Source: Gallionella sp. (GTDB taxonomy: Bacteria; Pseudomonadota; Gammaproteobacteria; Burkholderiales; Gallionellaceae). Taken from it: 36,856 nucleotides of DNA. Where the stretch lies: assembly GCA_022340615.1 (NCBI GenBank), contig JAJDNO010000054.1, positions 1 through 36,856 of the forward strand, in the 5' to 3' direction. Below, piece by piece: positions 1 to 9,285 of this stretch (within the stretch, counting starts at the first letter, position 1; each line of letters opens with the position of its first letter). Under the pieces are notes generated by a model. It was not told where the DNA came from, ran no database searches, and was given only the letters and a program-made list of their open reading frames with translations. The translations under genes and the position numbers were made by a program.

Positions 1-47
1 CCGGCGCCGATGATCAGGATGCTTTTTATATCGGTTCTTTTGGGCAT
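1..47 (-). CDS. carB: Carbamoyl-phosphate synthase large subunit, N-terminal fragment
   Basis: Only the first 15 codons lie in the window; the gene runs off the left edge. The peptide begins MPKRTDIKSILIIGA, the usual CarB start leading into the first nucleotide-binding fold of the ATP-grasp synthetase. CarB makes carbamoyl phosphate from bicarbonate, ATP and ammonia supplied by CarA, for pyrimidine and arginine synthesis. It lies 59 bases downstream of carA on the same strand, which fits a carAB operon. The identification rests on a short but characteristic N-terminus plus the carA neighbour. Confidence 0.88.
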   Translation of the reverse strand, partial: MPKRTDIKSILIIGA

Positions 48-106
48 AATCTTTTTTGCCGAAGAAATTACAGAGAAAACCGTGTCCTCCCTGCGATCTC
101 TGCAGC

Positions 107-1237
107 TCAGGTAATTCCTTTCTCCATCATTTCCGCGAAGCGGTCGAACAGCATGTCCACATCGTGCGGCCCCGGGCTCGCCTCGGGATGCCCCTGGAAG
201 CAGAACGCTGGTTTGTCGGTCAGTTCGAAACCCTGCAGCGTGCCGTCGAAAAGCGATATGTGCGTGACTCTCGCGTTCGCCGGCAGCGTCGCCGCATCCA
301 CCGCAAAGCCGTGGTTCTGGCTGGTAATCATCACGCGCCTGGTCCGGATGTCCTGCACCGGATGGTTCGCACCGCGGTGGCCGAATTTCATCTTCATCGT
401 CTTCGCGCCTACTGCCAGGCCCATGATCTGGTGCCCGAGGCAGATGCCGAACAGCGGTACTGCTGCTTCGATAAATTCCCGGGTTGCCGCGATCGCGTAA
501 TCGCACGGCTCCGGATCGCCCGGTCCGTTGGACAGGAACACCCCGTCAGGCTCCATTGCCAGCACTTCCTTCGCGGGGGTTTGCGCCGGCACCACGGTGA
601 TGCGGCAGCCCCGCTCGGCCAGCATGCGCAGGATGTTGCGCTTCACGCCAAAGTCATAGGCCACCACATGAAAGCGGGTCTGCCCGGCCTCCGGATAGCC
701 CACGCCCAGTTCCCACTCGCGCTGCGTCCACGGGTACGATTTCGGACAAGTCACTTCCCTGGCCAGATCCATCCCGACCAATCCTGAAAAACCGCGTGCC
801 GCCTGCAGCGCTGCAACTTCATCCGTACCGGTCGCGATGCAGCCGTTCTGTGCGCCCTTCTCGCGCAGGATGCGCGTCAGCCTGCGCGTATCGATGCCGG
901 CAATCGCAACCACGCTGTTGGCCTTCAGGTAATCGGGCAATGATAGTGTGCTGCGGAAATTGCTTACCGCCATCGAAAGATCGCGGATCACCAGGCCGCT
1001 GGCAAACACCTGGCGGGACTCCACGTCTTCGTTGTTGACTCCGACGTTGCCGATGTGCGGACAGGTCAGCGTGACAATCTGTTTGCAATAGGACGGATCA
1101 GTGAGAATTTCCTGGTAGCCGGTCATCGCGGTATTGAACACCACCTCGCCGACGCTGCTGCCGGCAGCCCCGATCGATATGCCGCGAAATACCGTACCAT
1201 CGGCTAACACAAGAATGGCAGGTTTCGTTTGCGACAC
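107..1237 (-). CDS. carA: Carbamoyl-phosphate synthase small subunit (glutaminase)
   Basis: 376 residues, normal for CarA. It hydrolyses glutamine and passes ammonia to CarB. The N-terminal CPSase small-chain domain begins near [11 protein letters not shown]. The C-terminal half is a class I glutamine amidotransferase with the nucleophile motif GICLGHQ (Cys about 266) and the His-Glu motif [10 protein letters not shown] near the end. I chose the GTG start at 1237 because a GGGGAG ribosome site lies 7 bases upstream and homologues begin there. The frame stays open to an ATG at 1303, but that extension looks unrelated to CarA and its ATG falls inside a strong hairpin. carB follows on the same strand. 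Transcription probably starts near 1317 from the promoter at 1324-1352. Confidence 0.96.
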   Translation of the reverse strand: MSQTKPAILVLADGTVFRGISIGAAGSSVGEVVFNTAMTGYQEILTDPSYCKQIVTLTCPHIGNVGVNNEDVESRQVFASGLVIRDLSMAVSNFRSTLSLPDYLKANSVVAIAGIDTRRLTRILREKGAQNGCIATGTDEVAALQAARGFSGLVGMDLAREVTCPKSYPWTQREWELGVGYPEAGQTRFHVVAYDFGVKRNILRMLAERGCRITVVPAQTPAKEVLAMEPDGVFLSNGPGDPEPCDYAIAATREFIEAAVPLFGICLGHQIMGLAVGAKTMKMKFGHRGANHPVQDIRTRRVMITSQNHGFAVDAATLPANARVTHISLFDGTLQGFELTDKPAFCFQGHPEASPGPHDVDMLFDRFAEMMEKGIT

Positions 1238-1279
1238 CGGATGACTCCCCAGAAAGACTGACAGCAATGTTACATAAAG

Positions 1280-1310
1280 AAGCGGGACGAACCGTCTGTT
1301 CATCCCGCTT
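1280..1310 (-). promoter_or_regulatory. Hairpin at the 5' end of the carA leader
   Basis: The arms AAGCGGGA (1280-1287) and TCCCGCTT (1303-1310) are perfectly complementary. Inside them GAAC (1289-1292) pairs with GTTC (1298-1301), giving 12 pairs with one mismatch. The hairpin starts a few bases after the predicted carA transcription start and ends about 43 bases before the GTG. On the carA strand it is followed by CTTTATG, which is a poor U-run, so a simple terminator is unlikely. It could stabilise the mRNA or take part in pyrimidine or arginine control; that is inference. Confidence 0.55.
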
Positions 1311-1323
1311 GAATTGGTGCGCC

Positions 1324-1352
1324 ATTATATCCGATCGCAGGGGGTGTATCAA
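1324..1352 (-). promoter_or_regulatory. Sigma70-type promoter of carAB
   Basis: On the minus strand there is a -35 box TTGATA (1347-1352; 5 of 6 to consensus), a 17-base spacer and a perfect -10 box TATAAT (1324-1329). The predicted start is near 1317, giving an untranslated leader of about 80 bases before the GTG at 1237. It is one of the best promoter matches in the window. Confidence 0.75.
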
Positions 1353-1553
1353 ATCCAACCGGCGTGTGCGTTTCTGCGCCAAAGCCGTTGCGGTCTTCGC
1401 AAACATGTGATTCGCGACGCGCTGCGGATCAAAATGAACTCAAAGCATCAGCGTGCAATGATGTGCCGGCAGCGGTCAGCTTTTCCGTAGCAGATAGGAA
1501 TGCCAGCCGCCGAAACGTGCACGCAAATCCGTATTTCCCCGCCGACTGGCGGT

Positions 1554-1583
1554 TTGCTATCATGCCGTCCGGTCGGTTATAAG
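1554..1583 (+). promoter_or_regulatory. Sigma70-type promoter of the GntR-family gene
   Basis: A -35-like TTGCTA (1554-1559), an 18-base spacer and a -10-like TATAAG (1578-1583, 5 of 6) precede the regulator gene. The predicted start near 1590 falls inside the palindrome at 1585-1597. The rest of the 1353-1553 gap shows no gene I would accept. Confidence 0.45.
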
Positions 1584-1584
1584 G

Positions 1585-1597
1585 GTTACGCTGTAAC
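1585..1597. promoter_or_regulatory. Palindrome GTTAC-GCT-GTAAC, candidate autoregulatory operator
   Basis: This perfect 5-3-5 inverted repeat lies directly after the -10 box and over the predicted start site, 39 bases before the regulator's ATG. GntR-family proteins usually bind short palindromes near their own promoters, so self-repression is plausible. The site sequence has not been tied to this protein. Confidence 0.4.
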
Positions 1598-1636
1598 TTC
1601 CTGACCTGCCCAGTTAATTTAATTACGCCCATCCAG

Positions 1637-2344
1637 ATGAACGCCGAACTGAACAAGAAACACGAACCCAGGACAATCGCGACCAAAGATGTGTACCTGA
1701 CACTGCGCGAAATGATACTCAGCTTCGAGCTCTATCCCGGTAGTCGCGTCACCGAAACAGAATTGGCTGACCTTTTCCAGGTGAGCCGCACACCTGTCAG
1801 GGAAGCCCTGCTCAGGCTCGAAAACGAAGGGCATCTGACTATTCGTCCCAAACAGGGCTGCTTCATCAAACAGATCGATATCGACGAATTGTCCGAGTAT
1901 TACAAGGTGCGCACCGCGCTGGAAAAAGCGGCAATCGAAGATGCCTGCAATCACATGCCCAAGGAAGAACTCGAGCGTTTGCTCAAGTTATGGAATCCTG
2001 AAAAGAGGCCGAAAAAATTGAGCGCCGGCGCAATGGAAGAAAAAGATGAATCCTTTCACATCGCACTGGCCCTCGGCGGGGGGAACTCCACGCTGGTAAG
2101 GTATCTGCAGGACGTAAATGACCATATCAGGATTATCCGGCGCGTGGATTTCCAGGATCCGGAACGGGTCCAGCGCACCTACCAGGAACATTACGAAATA
2201 CTCCTGGCTATACTGGACAGGGAAATGGTCAAGGCACGGGCGCTGATGGGACAGCACATCCAGCGCAGCCAGGATGCTGCAAAAGCCCTGACGCTGACGC
2301 AGCTCGCCCGGAAAAAGACGATGGCCAACCGATTTGCCACGTAA
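1637..2344 (+). CDS. GntR-family transcriptional regulator, FadR/FCD type
   Basis: 235 residues. The N-terminal winged helix-turn-helix (about 16-84) includes SRTPVREALLRLENEGHL, the GntR recognition helix region. The C-terminal all-helical FCD domain (about 90-220) keeps the likely metal-ligand pattern: Asp and His in EKDESFHIAL, His in YQEHYEIL and His in MGQHIQRS. Such proteins bind small carboxylic acids or related ligands and repress nearby operons; the ligand here is unknown. The ATG lacks a clear ribosome site. The gene is divergent from carA and followed after about 100 bases by a thioredoxin-like gene, so neither neighbour identifies its regulon. Confidence 0.9.
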   Translation: MNAELNKKHEPRTIATKDVYLTLREMILSFELYPGSRVTETELADLFQVSRTPVREALLRLENEGHLTIRPKQGCFIKQIDIDELSEYYKVRTALEKAAIEDACNHMPKEELERLLKLWNPEKRPKKLSAGAMEEKDESFHIALALGGGNSTLVRYLQDVNDHIRIIRRVDFQDPERVQRTYQEHYEILLAILDREMVKARALMGQHIQRSQDAAKALTLTQLARKKTMANRFAT

Positions 2345-2443
2345 CGGCCGCGCTGAAAATATTCAGTATCTTCGCCGCACAAGATGCCGATTTACAATCC
2401 CCGAAATTCAAACTGAAAGAAGGCGTGATTCGCCAGCCGAACA

Positions 2444-2818
2444 ATGAAACACTCTTATGACGTAGAAGAAGCAAATTTTGATGAGCTGGTTGTTGCACGT
2501 TCCGCCGAGGTTCCGGTATTGCTGGATATCGGCGCGGAGTGGTGCAGCCCCTGTCTGGTGCTGGGCCCGATGCTGGAAAAGCTTGTAATTGAATACGGCG
2601 GCAGGTTCGTCCTGGCGAAGGTGGATGCCGACGAGAACATGCGCATCGCCGGGCGACACAAGGTGCGCGGTTTTCCGACGGTGATCGCATACAGTCACGG
2701 ACAGGAGACAGCCCGCTTCCACAGTGCGCAACCGCTCCACTTCCTGCGCAGTTTCATCGACAAGCTGATCGAGCATCACACCACGCACGACTCCACAAGG
2801 GTGCAGCAGGCTGACTGA
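2444..2818 (+). CDS. Thioredoxin-like protein with WCSPC active site
   Basis: 124 residues in one thioredoxin fold. The active site is WCSPC (Cys34 and Cys37) instead of the classical WCGPC, and the cis-proline loop is GFPT. There is no signal peptide, so it is probably cytoplasmic. The spacing from the GntR gene is about 100 bases and its end nearly touches the convergent UPF0016 gene. It is probably a disulfide reductase or redox chaperone-like protein rather than the main thioredoxin, given the altered motif and the His/Gln-rich tail. The partner is unknown. Confidence 0.85.
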   Translation: MKHSYDVEEANFDELVVARSAEVPVLLDIGAEWCSPCLVLGPMLEKLVIEYGGRFVLAKVDADENMRIAGRHKVRGFPTVIAYSHGQETARFHSAQPLHFLRSFIDKLIEHHTTHDSTRVQQAD

Positions 2819-2825
2819 TGCCAGA

Positions 2826-3098
2826 TCAGGCGTTCCAGAGCGTCCAGATGCCTATGATGACAAAACCGGCCCCGGCAAAATAGTGCAGATGCTTCTCGTC
2901 GATATAGTTCGACAGCACGCCGCCGACCATGACGCTGATACCCGAAGCGACGACCAGCGCCAGCGAAGCACCAAGAAAGACCGTCCACTTGCCGACCTCC
3001 CGGTCCGAAGCGAACAGCAGTGTGGCGAGTTGTGTCTTGTCGCCTATCTCCGCAACGAATACCGAGGCAAAGACTGTGGCGAGTGTTCTCCAGTCCAT
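2826..3098 (-). CDS. Half-size GDT1/TMEM165 (UPF0016) membrane protein
   Basis: 90 residues with three hydrophobic segments and one copy of the family signature in VAEIGDKTQLATLLFA. Many members carry two copies (about 190 residues); single-copy forms like this one are thought to pair in the membrane. The family exports or exchanges divalent cations, with Mn2+ or Ca2+ the usual candidates. I chose the ATG at 3098 (MDWRTLATVF) because the open frame above it is hydrophilic and not conserved-looking. It is last in the minus-strand run below dapB and converges on the thioredoxin-like gene with 7 bases between them. Confidence 0.88.
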   Translation of the reverse strand: MDWRTLATVFASVFVAEIGDKTQLATLLFASDREVGKWTVFLGASLALVVASGISVMVGGVLSNYIDEKHLHYFAGAGFVIIGIWTLWNA

Positions 3099-3195
3099 AA
3101 ATAAATTCCAGGCAAGAAAAATTAACGGAAATACCGGGTTGGCTCCCGGATAAACTGCAGAAGCAGCCGAAAACGATACGGCCAGACCTGTCCGG

Positions 3196-3702
3196 TCAGG
3201 ACTTGCGCTTCCTCGAGGAACCGCCAAATCGACCGGCGGCGGAAGTCAAAACCGAGGTCAGCGATGCCGACTGTCCGAGGACTGCCATCAGCACCCATCC
3301 CGAGCAGGCGAGTATCGCAACGATAAACACCCAGTTGTAGATATTGTGCGACGCGGCATTCATCAGCGGGTTCAGAATCAGCAGCACAACCGTATAGGCG
3401 ATTGATACAACGACCAGGCTCACCACCGGCAATACCAGGTGTTGCAGGAACGACCAGCGTCCCCCGAGTTGCTGCAGCGCAATGGCCGAGCGCCGACCGA
3501 GCATCCATAACGCGGCCAGTGCAGCACCGTATCCCATGAACCGCACCAGGTGCGACGCGCTGAGCTTGCCTCCAAAAATTGTCGTCTTTATGAACAGCTC
3601 CATGCTGCCGATCGCGGCGGCCAATACCAGCGCGACCACGATCACCGCGACATGGCGTACCGCCCAGCTCCAGTCTGTATTCGTTTGCGTACTCTTCGTC
3701 AT
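3196..3702 (-). CDS. Hypothetical four-helix inner-membrane protein
   Basis: 168 residues with about four transmembrane segments (first VAVIVVALVLAAAIG, last VFIVAILACSGWVLM) and a basic tail SSRKRKS. I do not recognise the family. I prefer the ATG at 3702 because GGGGAAG lies about 6 bases upstream; the frame also allows an ATG at 3741, just after the dapB stop. It follows dapB by about 40 bases on the same strand and precedes the UPF0016 gene by about 100, so it may belong to the same transcript. Confidence 0.7.
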   Translation of the reverse strand: MTKSTQTNTDWSWAVRHVAVIVVALVLAAAIGSMELFIKTTIFGGKLSASHLVRFMGYGAALAALWMLGRRSAIALQQLGGRWSFLQHLVLPVVSLVVVSIAYTVVLLILNPLMNAASHNIYNWVFIVAILACSGWVLMAVLGQSASLTSVLTSAAGRFGGSSRKRKS

Positions 3703-3744
3703 TTTGCGCTTCCCCGTCGGTTGAATATTCCGTTTCAGCATTGC

Positions 3745-4554
<810 letters not shown>

Positions 4555-4926
4555 TTATCCTTTAGCCCGCTCATCAGCCTTCGCCTTTGCCGGCGTCGAA
4601 CCGGCAGGCTCGCCGCCATCGACGATGCGTGCCAGTTTGTCGCCCTCGAAATACAGCGTCATCTTCTGTGTCGCGACGATCTTCCTGGCATGCTCATAGC
4701 GGTACACATAGTCCCAGCGGTCCTTGTGGAATACATCCTGGATCAACGGCGTGCCCATCACATAAAGCACCTGAGGCCTGGTCATGCCGATCTTCAGGTT
4801 CTCTCGCATCGCCGGGGTCACGTAGTTCCCCTGGCGGATGTCCATCTTGTAAGGGGTCAGCAAGGGTATGTAGAAGCTGTCGCATGAAGCAAGCAGCAGG
4901 GAAAGCAAAATTATCGTGATGCGCAT
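4555..4926 (-). CDS. bamE: Outer-membrane assembly lipoprotein BamE (SmpA/OmlA)
   Basis: 123 residues from the chosen start. The N-terminus is a lipoprotein signal ending LLASC with the lipidated Cys at about 15. The SmpA/OmlA domain is visible in LKIGMTRPQVLYVMGTP and WDYVYRYEH. BamE is a subunit of the BAM complex that inserts beta-barrel proteins. The ATG at 4926 has GAGG 6 bases upstream; an in-frame ATG at 4938 is the alternative. The C-terminal tail is rich in Ala, Lys and Glu. It sits between recN and dapB; the divergent fur gene often found next to bamE is not here. Confidence 0.94.
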   Translation of the reverse strand: MRITIILLSLLLASCDSFYIPLLTPYKMDIRQGNYVTPAMRENLKIGMTRPQVLYVMGTPLIQDVFHKDRWDYVYRYEHARKIVATQKMTLYFEGDKLARIVDGGEPAGSTPAKAKADERAKG

Positions 4927-4972
4927 TGAGAACCTCATAACAGCCTAAATCATAAATTAGTGCGATGATACC

Positions 4973-6634
4973 TCAAGCGGCCATACCTAGCATCTCCGCA
5001 GCATGCTTGCGCGTCGTCTCGGTAATCTTCACTCCGCCCAGCATGCGCGCGATCTCCTCGACGCGCTGCTGGTCATCCAGCAGGGAAATGTTGCTCAGCG
5101 TGATGCCGTCCTCCACGGCCTTGCTGACCAGCCACTGCCGGTCTGCCGCAGCCGCAACCTGCGGCAAATGGGTCACGCACAGCACCTGGTAATCCTTCCC
5201 CAGCTTTTTCAGCAAGTATCCGACGATTTCGGCGACGCGTCCGCCAATGCCGCTGTCCACCTCATCGAAGATCAGCGTCGGCACGCTGGCGAGCCGCGAA
5301 GTGGCGACCTGGATCGCGAGGCTGATGCGTGACAGCTCTCCGCCCGAAGCGACCCTGGCCAGACTGCGCGTCGGTACACCGGGATTTGCAGCGACCTGGA
5401 ATTCGACTGCTTCCATGCCGTGCGCGCCGGCCTCTGCCAGCGGAAGCAGCGACACCGCAAAGCTGCCGCCCTGCATCGCCAGCGTCTGCATCGATTCAGT
5501 GATTTCCTGCGACAGCTTGGCTGCTGCCTTGCCGCGCGCTGCCGTCAGCTTTTTTGCCGCGGCAAGGTAGTTCTGCCGTGCGGACTCTTCCTGCTCGGCC
5601 AGTTCCGCGAGATCGGCATTGCCGCCCAGTTCCTCCAGGCGCGCGACGATGCGCTGCAATGCCTCGTCCAGTTGATCGGGCGAAACCCGGTACTTGCGCG
5701 CAGTATCAAGCACAGTCTGGATACGCTGCTCCTGTTCATGCAGGCGTTGCGGGTCGGTATCCATGCGCTGCTGATAATGGCGCAGCGCATAGACGGCTTC
5801 CTGCAGTTCCGCCTGGGCGCTTTCCAGCATCTGCAGCGTTTCGCCGAGGCTGGCATCATGCGCCATGCCGTCACGCAAGCGCGTTGCCACTGCATTGAGC
5901 TGCGCGAGGCACGCGTTATCCGCCTCGCTCAGCCTGTCAATGCCGAACGCAGCAGTTTCCAGCAGGCTCGCGGCATGCGCCAGCCGTGTATGGTCCTCCT
6001 GCACCGCAGCCCATTCCGCAGCGTCGAAACCCAAACCTTCCAGTTCGCTGCGCTGGAATTGCAGCAATTCGCGCTCGGCGGCCACTGCTTCGGCATTCTC
6101 GGTCAGGCTGATGCGGCGGCGGCGCAGCGTTTGCCAATCACGATACAGAACGGCGACCTGTTCCGCTGTGTCGATCGCGCCCGCAAACCCGTCCAGCAGC
6201 GCGCGCTGGGTATCAGCCCTGAGCAGCGATTGATGGGCATGCTGGCCGTGTATGTCGAGCAGCTGGTCACCTGCAGCACGCAGCTGCTGCAGGGTCGCGC
6301 TGCGCCCGTTGATGAAGCCGCGCGATCGGCCGCCGGCATCCAGCACCCTGCGCAGCAGGCACACACCCTCATCGCCTTCCAGTTCCTGCTCGCGCAGCCA
6401 GACCTGCAATTGCGGCATCGCGGCGATATCGAACTCGGCTGAGACCTCGGCGCGCTCGCATCCATTGCGCACCATCGCCGCATCGCCGCGCTCTCCGAGC
6501 GCCAGCGACAGCGCGTCGATCAGGATGGATTTTCCCGCGCCGGTCTCGCCGGTCAGCACGGTGAAACCCGGCATGAAGTCGAGCTCCAGCGCGGAGACGA
6601 TCACGAAATCGCGGATGGCCAGGAATTTCAGCAT
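4973..6634 (-). CDS. recN: DNA repair protein RecN
   Basis: 553 residues, typical length. RecN is an SMC-like ATPase recruited to double-strand breaks. Walker A GETGAGKS lies at residues 29-36, the central region is a long coiled coil, the ABC signature is VASGGELSRISLA, and Walker B is TLIFDEVDSGIGG near residue 454. All key ATPase motifs are intact. It follows nadK by 20 bases and precedes bamE by 46 bases on the same strand. I see no clear LexA box directly upstream, so SOS control would have to act at a more distant promoter. Confidence 0.97.
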   Translation of the reverse strand: MLKFLAIRDFVIVSALELDFMPGFTVLTGETGAGKSILIDALSLALGERGDAAMVRNGCERAEVSAEFDIAAMPQLQVWLREQELEGDEGVCLLRRVLDAGGRSRGFINGRSATLQQLRAAGDQLLDIHGQHAHQSLLRADTQRALLDGFAGAIDTAEQVAVLYRDWQTLRRRRISLTENAEAVAAERELLQFQRSELEGLGFDAAEWAAVQEDHTRLAHAASLLETAAFGIDRLSEADNACLAQLNAVATRLRDGMAHDASLGETLQMLESAQAELQEAVYALRHYQQRMDTDPQRLHEQEQRIQTVLDTARKYRVSPDQLDEALQRIVARLEELGGNADLAELAEQEESARQNYLAAAKKLTAARGKAAAKLSQEITESMQTLAMQGGSFAVSLLPLAEAGAHGMEAVEFQVAANPGVPTRSLARVASGGELSRISLAIQVATSRLASVPTLIFDEVDSGIGGRVAEIVGYLLKKLGKDYQVLCVTHLPQVAAAADRQWLVSKAVEDGITLSNISLLDDQQRVEEIARMLGGVKITETTRKHAAEMLGMAA

Positions 6635-6654
6635 GAATCAGGAAATATCGGGTT

Positions 6655-7527
6655 TTATAACGTCTGGTTCCACAGCAGCTTCTCGCGCAGCGTGTGGTAA
6701 TAGCTGTGACCGGCCGGGTGCAGCAGGCAAGCCGTGTCGGGAAGGCGCGTGACAATGATCTTGTCGTGCAGCTGCAATTCATAGCTGGTATGGCTGTCGA
6801 AGCGCACGCTCATGTCGCCGGTGCGATGCAGCAGTATTTCTATCTCAGATGAGCTCTTCACCACCAGCGGCCGATTGCTCAAGGTGTGCGGGCAGACCGG
6901 GACCAGTTCCAGCACATCGAGTCCGGGATGCAGGATCGGCCCGCCCGAAGACATTGCGTAGGCGGTGGAGCCGGTCGGCGTCGCGATGATCAGCCCGTCG
7001 GCGCGCTGGTTGTAGAGATATTCGCCATCGATGCGCACCTCGAACTCGATCATGCTGCCGATATTGTTGCGGTGAACCACCACCTCGTTGAATGCGGAGG
7101 CCCTGAATATTTCCACATCGTCGCGCAGCACCCGAGCAGAAATCAGCAGGCGCTGCTCGGTGATGAATTTTCCGTCAAGCATCGCCGTGATGCTGTCCAG
7201 CATATTGTCCAGTGTCAGGTCGGTCAGAAATCCGAGCCGTCCCTGATTCACCCCGACCAGCGGAATGTTGCACGGCGACAGCGTGCGCGCAATATTCAGC
7301 ATGGTGCCGTCGCCGCCCAGCACGATCGCCAGATCCACCGCCTTCCCCATCTCTTCCAGGCTCATCGCCTGGTAGGGGTTGTCCTTCAGATTCCCGGCCG
7401 TCAGGCTGTCCACAACCACGGTCAATCCCCGGGATGTCAGGAACTCGGCCAGACGCAGCAGGGGCACCGCGATTTCCGGAGCGTTGTGTTTGCCGATCAG
7501 CGCAACATTCTTGAACGGGAATTTCAT
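6655..7527 (-). CDS. nadK: NAD kinase
   Basis: 290 residues. It phosphorylates NAD to NADP. The phosphate-binding motif GGDGTML is near residue 70, and the second conserved region ADGLIIATPTGSTAYAMSSGGP is intact. The ATG at 7527 (MKFPFKNVALIGKH) matches the usual family start; an upstream TTG in the same frame would add 12 atypical residues. It is first in the nadK-recN-bamE-dapB run. In related genomes nadK is often divergent from hrcA; here a block of about 5.7 kb separates them. Confidence 0.96.
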   Translation of the reverse strand: MKFPFKNVALIGKHNAPEIAVPLLRLAEFLTSRGLTVVVDSLTAGNLKDNPYQAMSLEEMGKAVDLAIVLGGDGTMLNIARTLSPCNIPLVGVNQGRLGFLTDLTLDNMLDSITAMLDGKFITEQRLLISARVLRDDVEIFRASAFNEVVVHRNNIGSMIEFEVRIDGEYLYNQRADGLIIATPTGSTAYAMSSGGPILHPGLDVLELVPVCPHTLSNRPLVVKSSSEIEILLHRTGDMSVRFDSHTSYELQLHDKIIVTRLPDTACLLHPAGHSYYHTLREKLLWNQTL

Positions 7528-7620
7528 GGCAGCGATTAAACCACATCGCCCCTGCAATGACAAAGCTGCACAAGCCTTTGCCGGATCGTTGCAATTCTTC
7601 CTGCTACCAGCCGGCCTGGT

Positions 7621-8265
7621 TCACCGGCCGGAAAGATAGCCCGACAATGCGTCGATCTCGTCGTCGGTCAATTTGATGGCCGCCTTGCTCATGATGCCGT
7701 CCGTACTGTTGCTGCGATCGCCGCCGCGAAAGTGAAACAGCTGGACCCGCAGGTATTCCCCGTGCTGGCCGCCGATGACCGGATAGGTTGCCTTGACGGG
7801 TGCCTTGCCGTTCTCCCCGTGGCAACCCATGCAGGCCGGCATGCCTCTGGCGGGGTCTCCATTCCGGAACAGTTTTTCAGCGGCGGTATTGTCCCCGCTG
7901 CCGTCTCCCTGCATTATCTTCAACCCGGAAAAAAAAGCCGAAATATCGGCCACCTCGGTAGCGGTGATCGACCTTGATATCGCGCTCATGATCTGGTGGG
8001 TGCGCACACCGGACTGGAAATCGCGCAGCTGCTTCGCGGTATATGCGGCATTCTGCCCGGCGAGATTCGGGATCAGGTCCACGAAGCTGATTCCTTCCGC
8101 GCCATGACAACCCTTGCACAGCCCGGATTCGAATTTGCCCGTGACCGGATCGCCGCCACCGGACTGCGCTGGGTTGTCTGCAGGTTCGGCAAAGCAGACC
8201 GTCGCGCAGACAAACAGGATCGTTGCAAGCAATCCGGCAATGGATAAGTTTCGCAAGAGAATCAA
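7621..8265 (-). CDS. Diheme cytochrome c4-type protein
   Basis: 214 residues with a signal peptide (LLATILFVCATVCFA) and two covalent heme sites, CKGCH and CMGCH, one in each of two cytochrome c domains. This layout is typical of periplasmic cytochrome c4, which passes electrons to terminal oxidases. A candidate axial Met occurs in each half (HQIMSAI and DGIMSKA). No ATG is available in frame; TTG at 8265 is the longest start, and a second TTG at 8256 would give a compact signal peptide. The stop codon overlaps a small GC hairpin (7611-7631). It lies upstream of nadK on the same strand with a 93-base gap, so it may be separately transcribed. Confidence 0.9.
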   Translation of the reverse strand: MILLRNLSIAGLLATILFVCATVCFAEPADNPAQSGGGDPVTGKFESGLCKGCHGAEGISFVDLIPNLAGQNAAYTAKQLRDFQSGVRTHQIMSAISRSITATEVADISAFFSGLKIMQGDGSGDNTAAEKLFRNGDPARGMPACMGCHGENGKAPVKATYPVIGGQHGEYLRVQLFHFRGGDRSNSTDGIMSKAAIKLTDDEIDALSGYLSGR

Positions 8266-8387
8266 GGTGCTCAGGGATTAATGAATGAAAATCCGATTAA
8301 ATCATATCGCCCCGACAATGATAAGTCCGGCGATGGGTGGTATAAGCATGATTGATTTTTCTGCTGATGAAGTGACCGAACATAATC

Positions 8388-9248
8388 ATGAAAACATCAT
8401 CGCCAGAATGCGCGGCCACACCCGTTGCAGAATTGCTCCCGCCTTCGGAGTTGAGGCAATCAGCGCTGTTCTGGCTCGCGGAATGCGATGCGTTGCGCAA
8501 GGCCGAAGGCGTGCGGCGGCTTGCGCAAGCCTGGCGCGCCGGAGAAATCGGGCTGGATACGCACCAGACATTGGACGCACAAAAGCCGATCCCGGGCCAG
8601 CCGGCCAAACCGGAACTGGTACCGCCGCTCGCGGTGGGGCGTCGTTCGATGGTCACGCCGGATGGCCGCGCGGCCCTGATCCACGCGCTCACGCATATTG
8701 AGTTCAACGCGATCAACCTGGCGCTGGACGCAATCTGGCGGTTTGGCGGCATGCCGCGCGAATATTACGCTGACTGGCTTCGGGTCGCGGATGAAGAGGC
8801 GCTGCATTTCTCGCTTTTGCTCGGTCATCTGCAGAATCAGGGCTACGCGTACGGGGACTTCCCGGCACACAACAGCCTTTGGGAAATGGCCGCGAAAACG
8901 CAACACGACATCCTCGCACGCATCGCGCTGGTGCCGCGCACCCTGGAAGCGCGCGGGCTGGATGCCACCCCACAGGTGCGCGCCAAGCTTGCGCAGGCCG
9001 GGGATGCGGACGCCGCTGCGATTCTGGATATCATCCTGAACGACGAAATCGGGCATGTCGCGACCGGCAACCGCTGGTACAACTGGCTTTGCGGGCAGCG
9101 CAACCTGGAACCGGTTGCCGCCTATGCCCATCTCGCCGCCGAATACCAGGCGCCGGCGATGCGCGGACCCTTCAATCTGGCAGCACGCCGCGCGGCTGGT
9201 TTCAGCGAGTCGGAATTGTCTGCATTGAGTGATTCGGTCCAGACCTGA
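8388..9248 (+). CDS. DUF455 ferritin-like protein
   Basis: 286 residues. I recognise the DUF455 family, which has a four-helix ferritin-like core. Helix motifs consistent with a di-iron centre are visible: an acidic helix HIEFNAINLALD, then EEALHF and DEIGHV, the last two being ExxH pairs. The family has been compared with the tRNA hydroxylase MiaE, but its substrate is not established, so I give no function. It is divergent from the cytochrome c4 gene with 122 bases between, and converges on the GGDEF/EAL gene. Confidence 0.85.
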   Translation: MKTSSPECAATPVAELLPPSELRQSALFWLAECDALRKAEGVRRLAQAWRAGEIGLDTHQTLDAQKPIPGQPAKPELVPPLAVGRRSMVTPDGRAALIHALTHIEFNAINLALDAIWRFGGMPREYYADWLRVADEEALHFSLLLGHLQNQGYAYGDFPAHNSLWEMAAKTQHDILARIALVPRTLEARGLDATPQVRAKLAQAGDADAAAILDIILNDEIGHVATGNRWYNWLCGQRNLEPVAAYAHLAAEYQAPAMRGPFNLAARRAAGFSESELSALSDSVQT

Positions 9249-9285
9249 CTTGAAACTTGCGGTTTTCTTGCGGGTATCGAAACAT

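Noticed and set aside
1238..1303. N-terminal extension of carA starting at an ATG at 1303, looking a little like a signal peptide
   Set aside because: CarA is cytoplasmic, homologues start near the GTG at 1237, that GTG has a strong ribosome site, and the ATG lies inside a hairpin at the mRNA 5' end.
1353..1553. Possible small genes in the carA/GntR gap (72- and 85-codon frames)
   Set aside because: No ribosome sites, no protein-like composition, and they overlap promoters or the regulator's start.
2815..2829. CTGAT-GCCAG-ATCAG hairpin between the thioredoxin-like and UPF0016 genes
   Set aside because: Only 5 pairs, inside the gene ends, with no T-run; too weak to call a terminator.
5420..6442. 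340-codon plus-strand open frame inside recN
   Set aside because: It is antisense to an intact recN; long antisense frames are common in high-GC genes.
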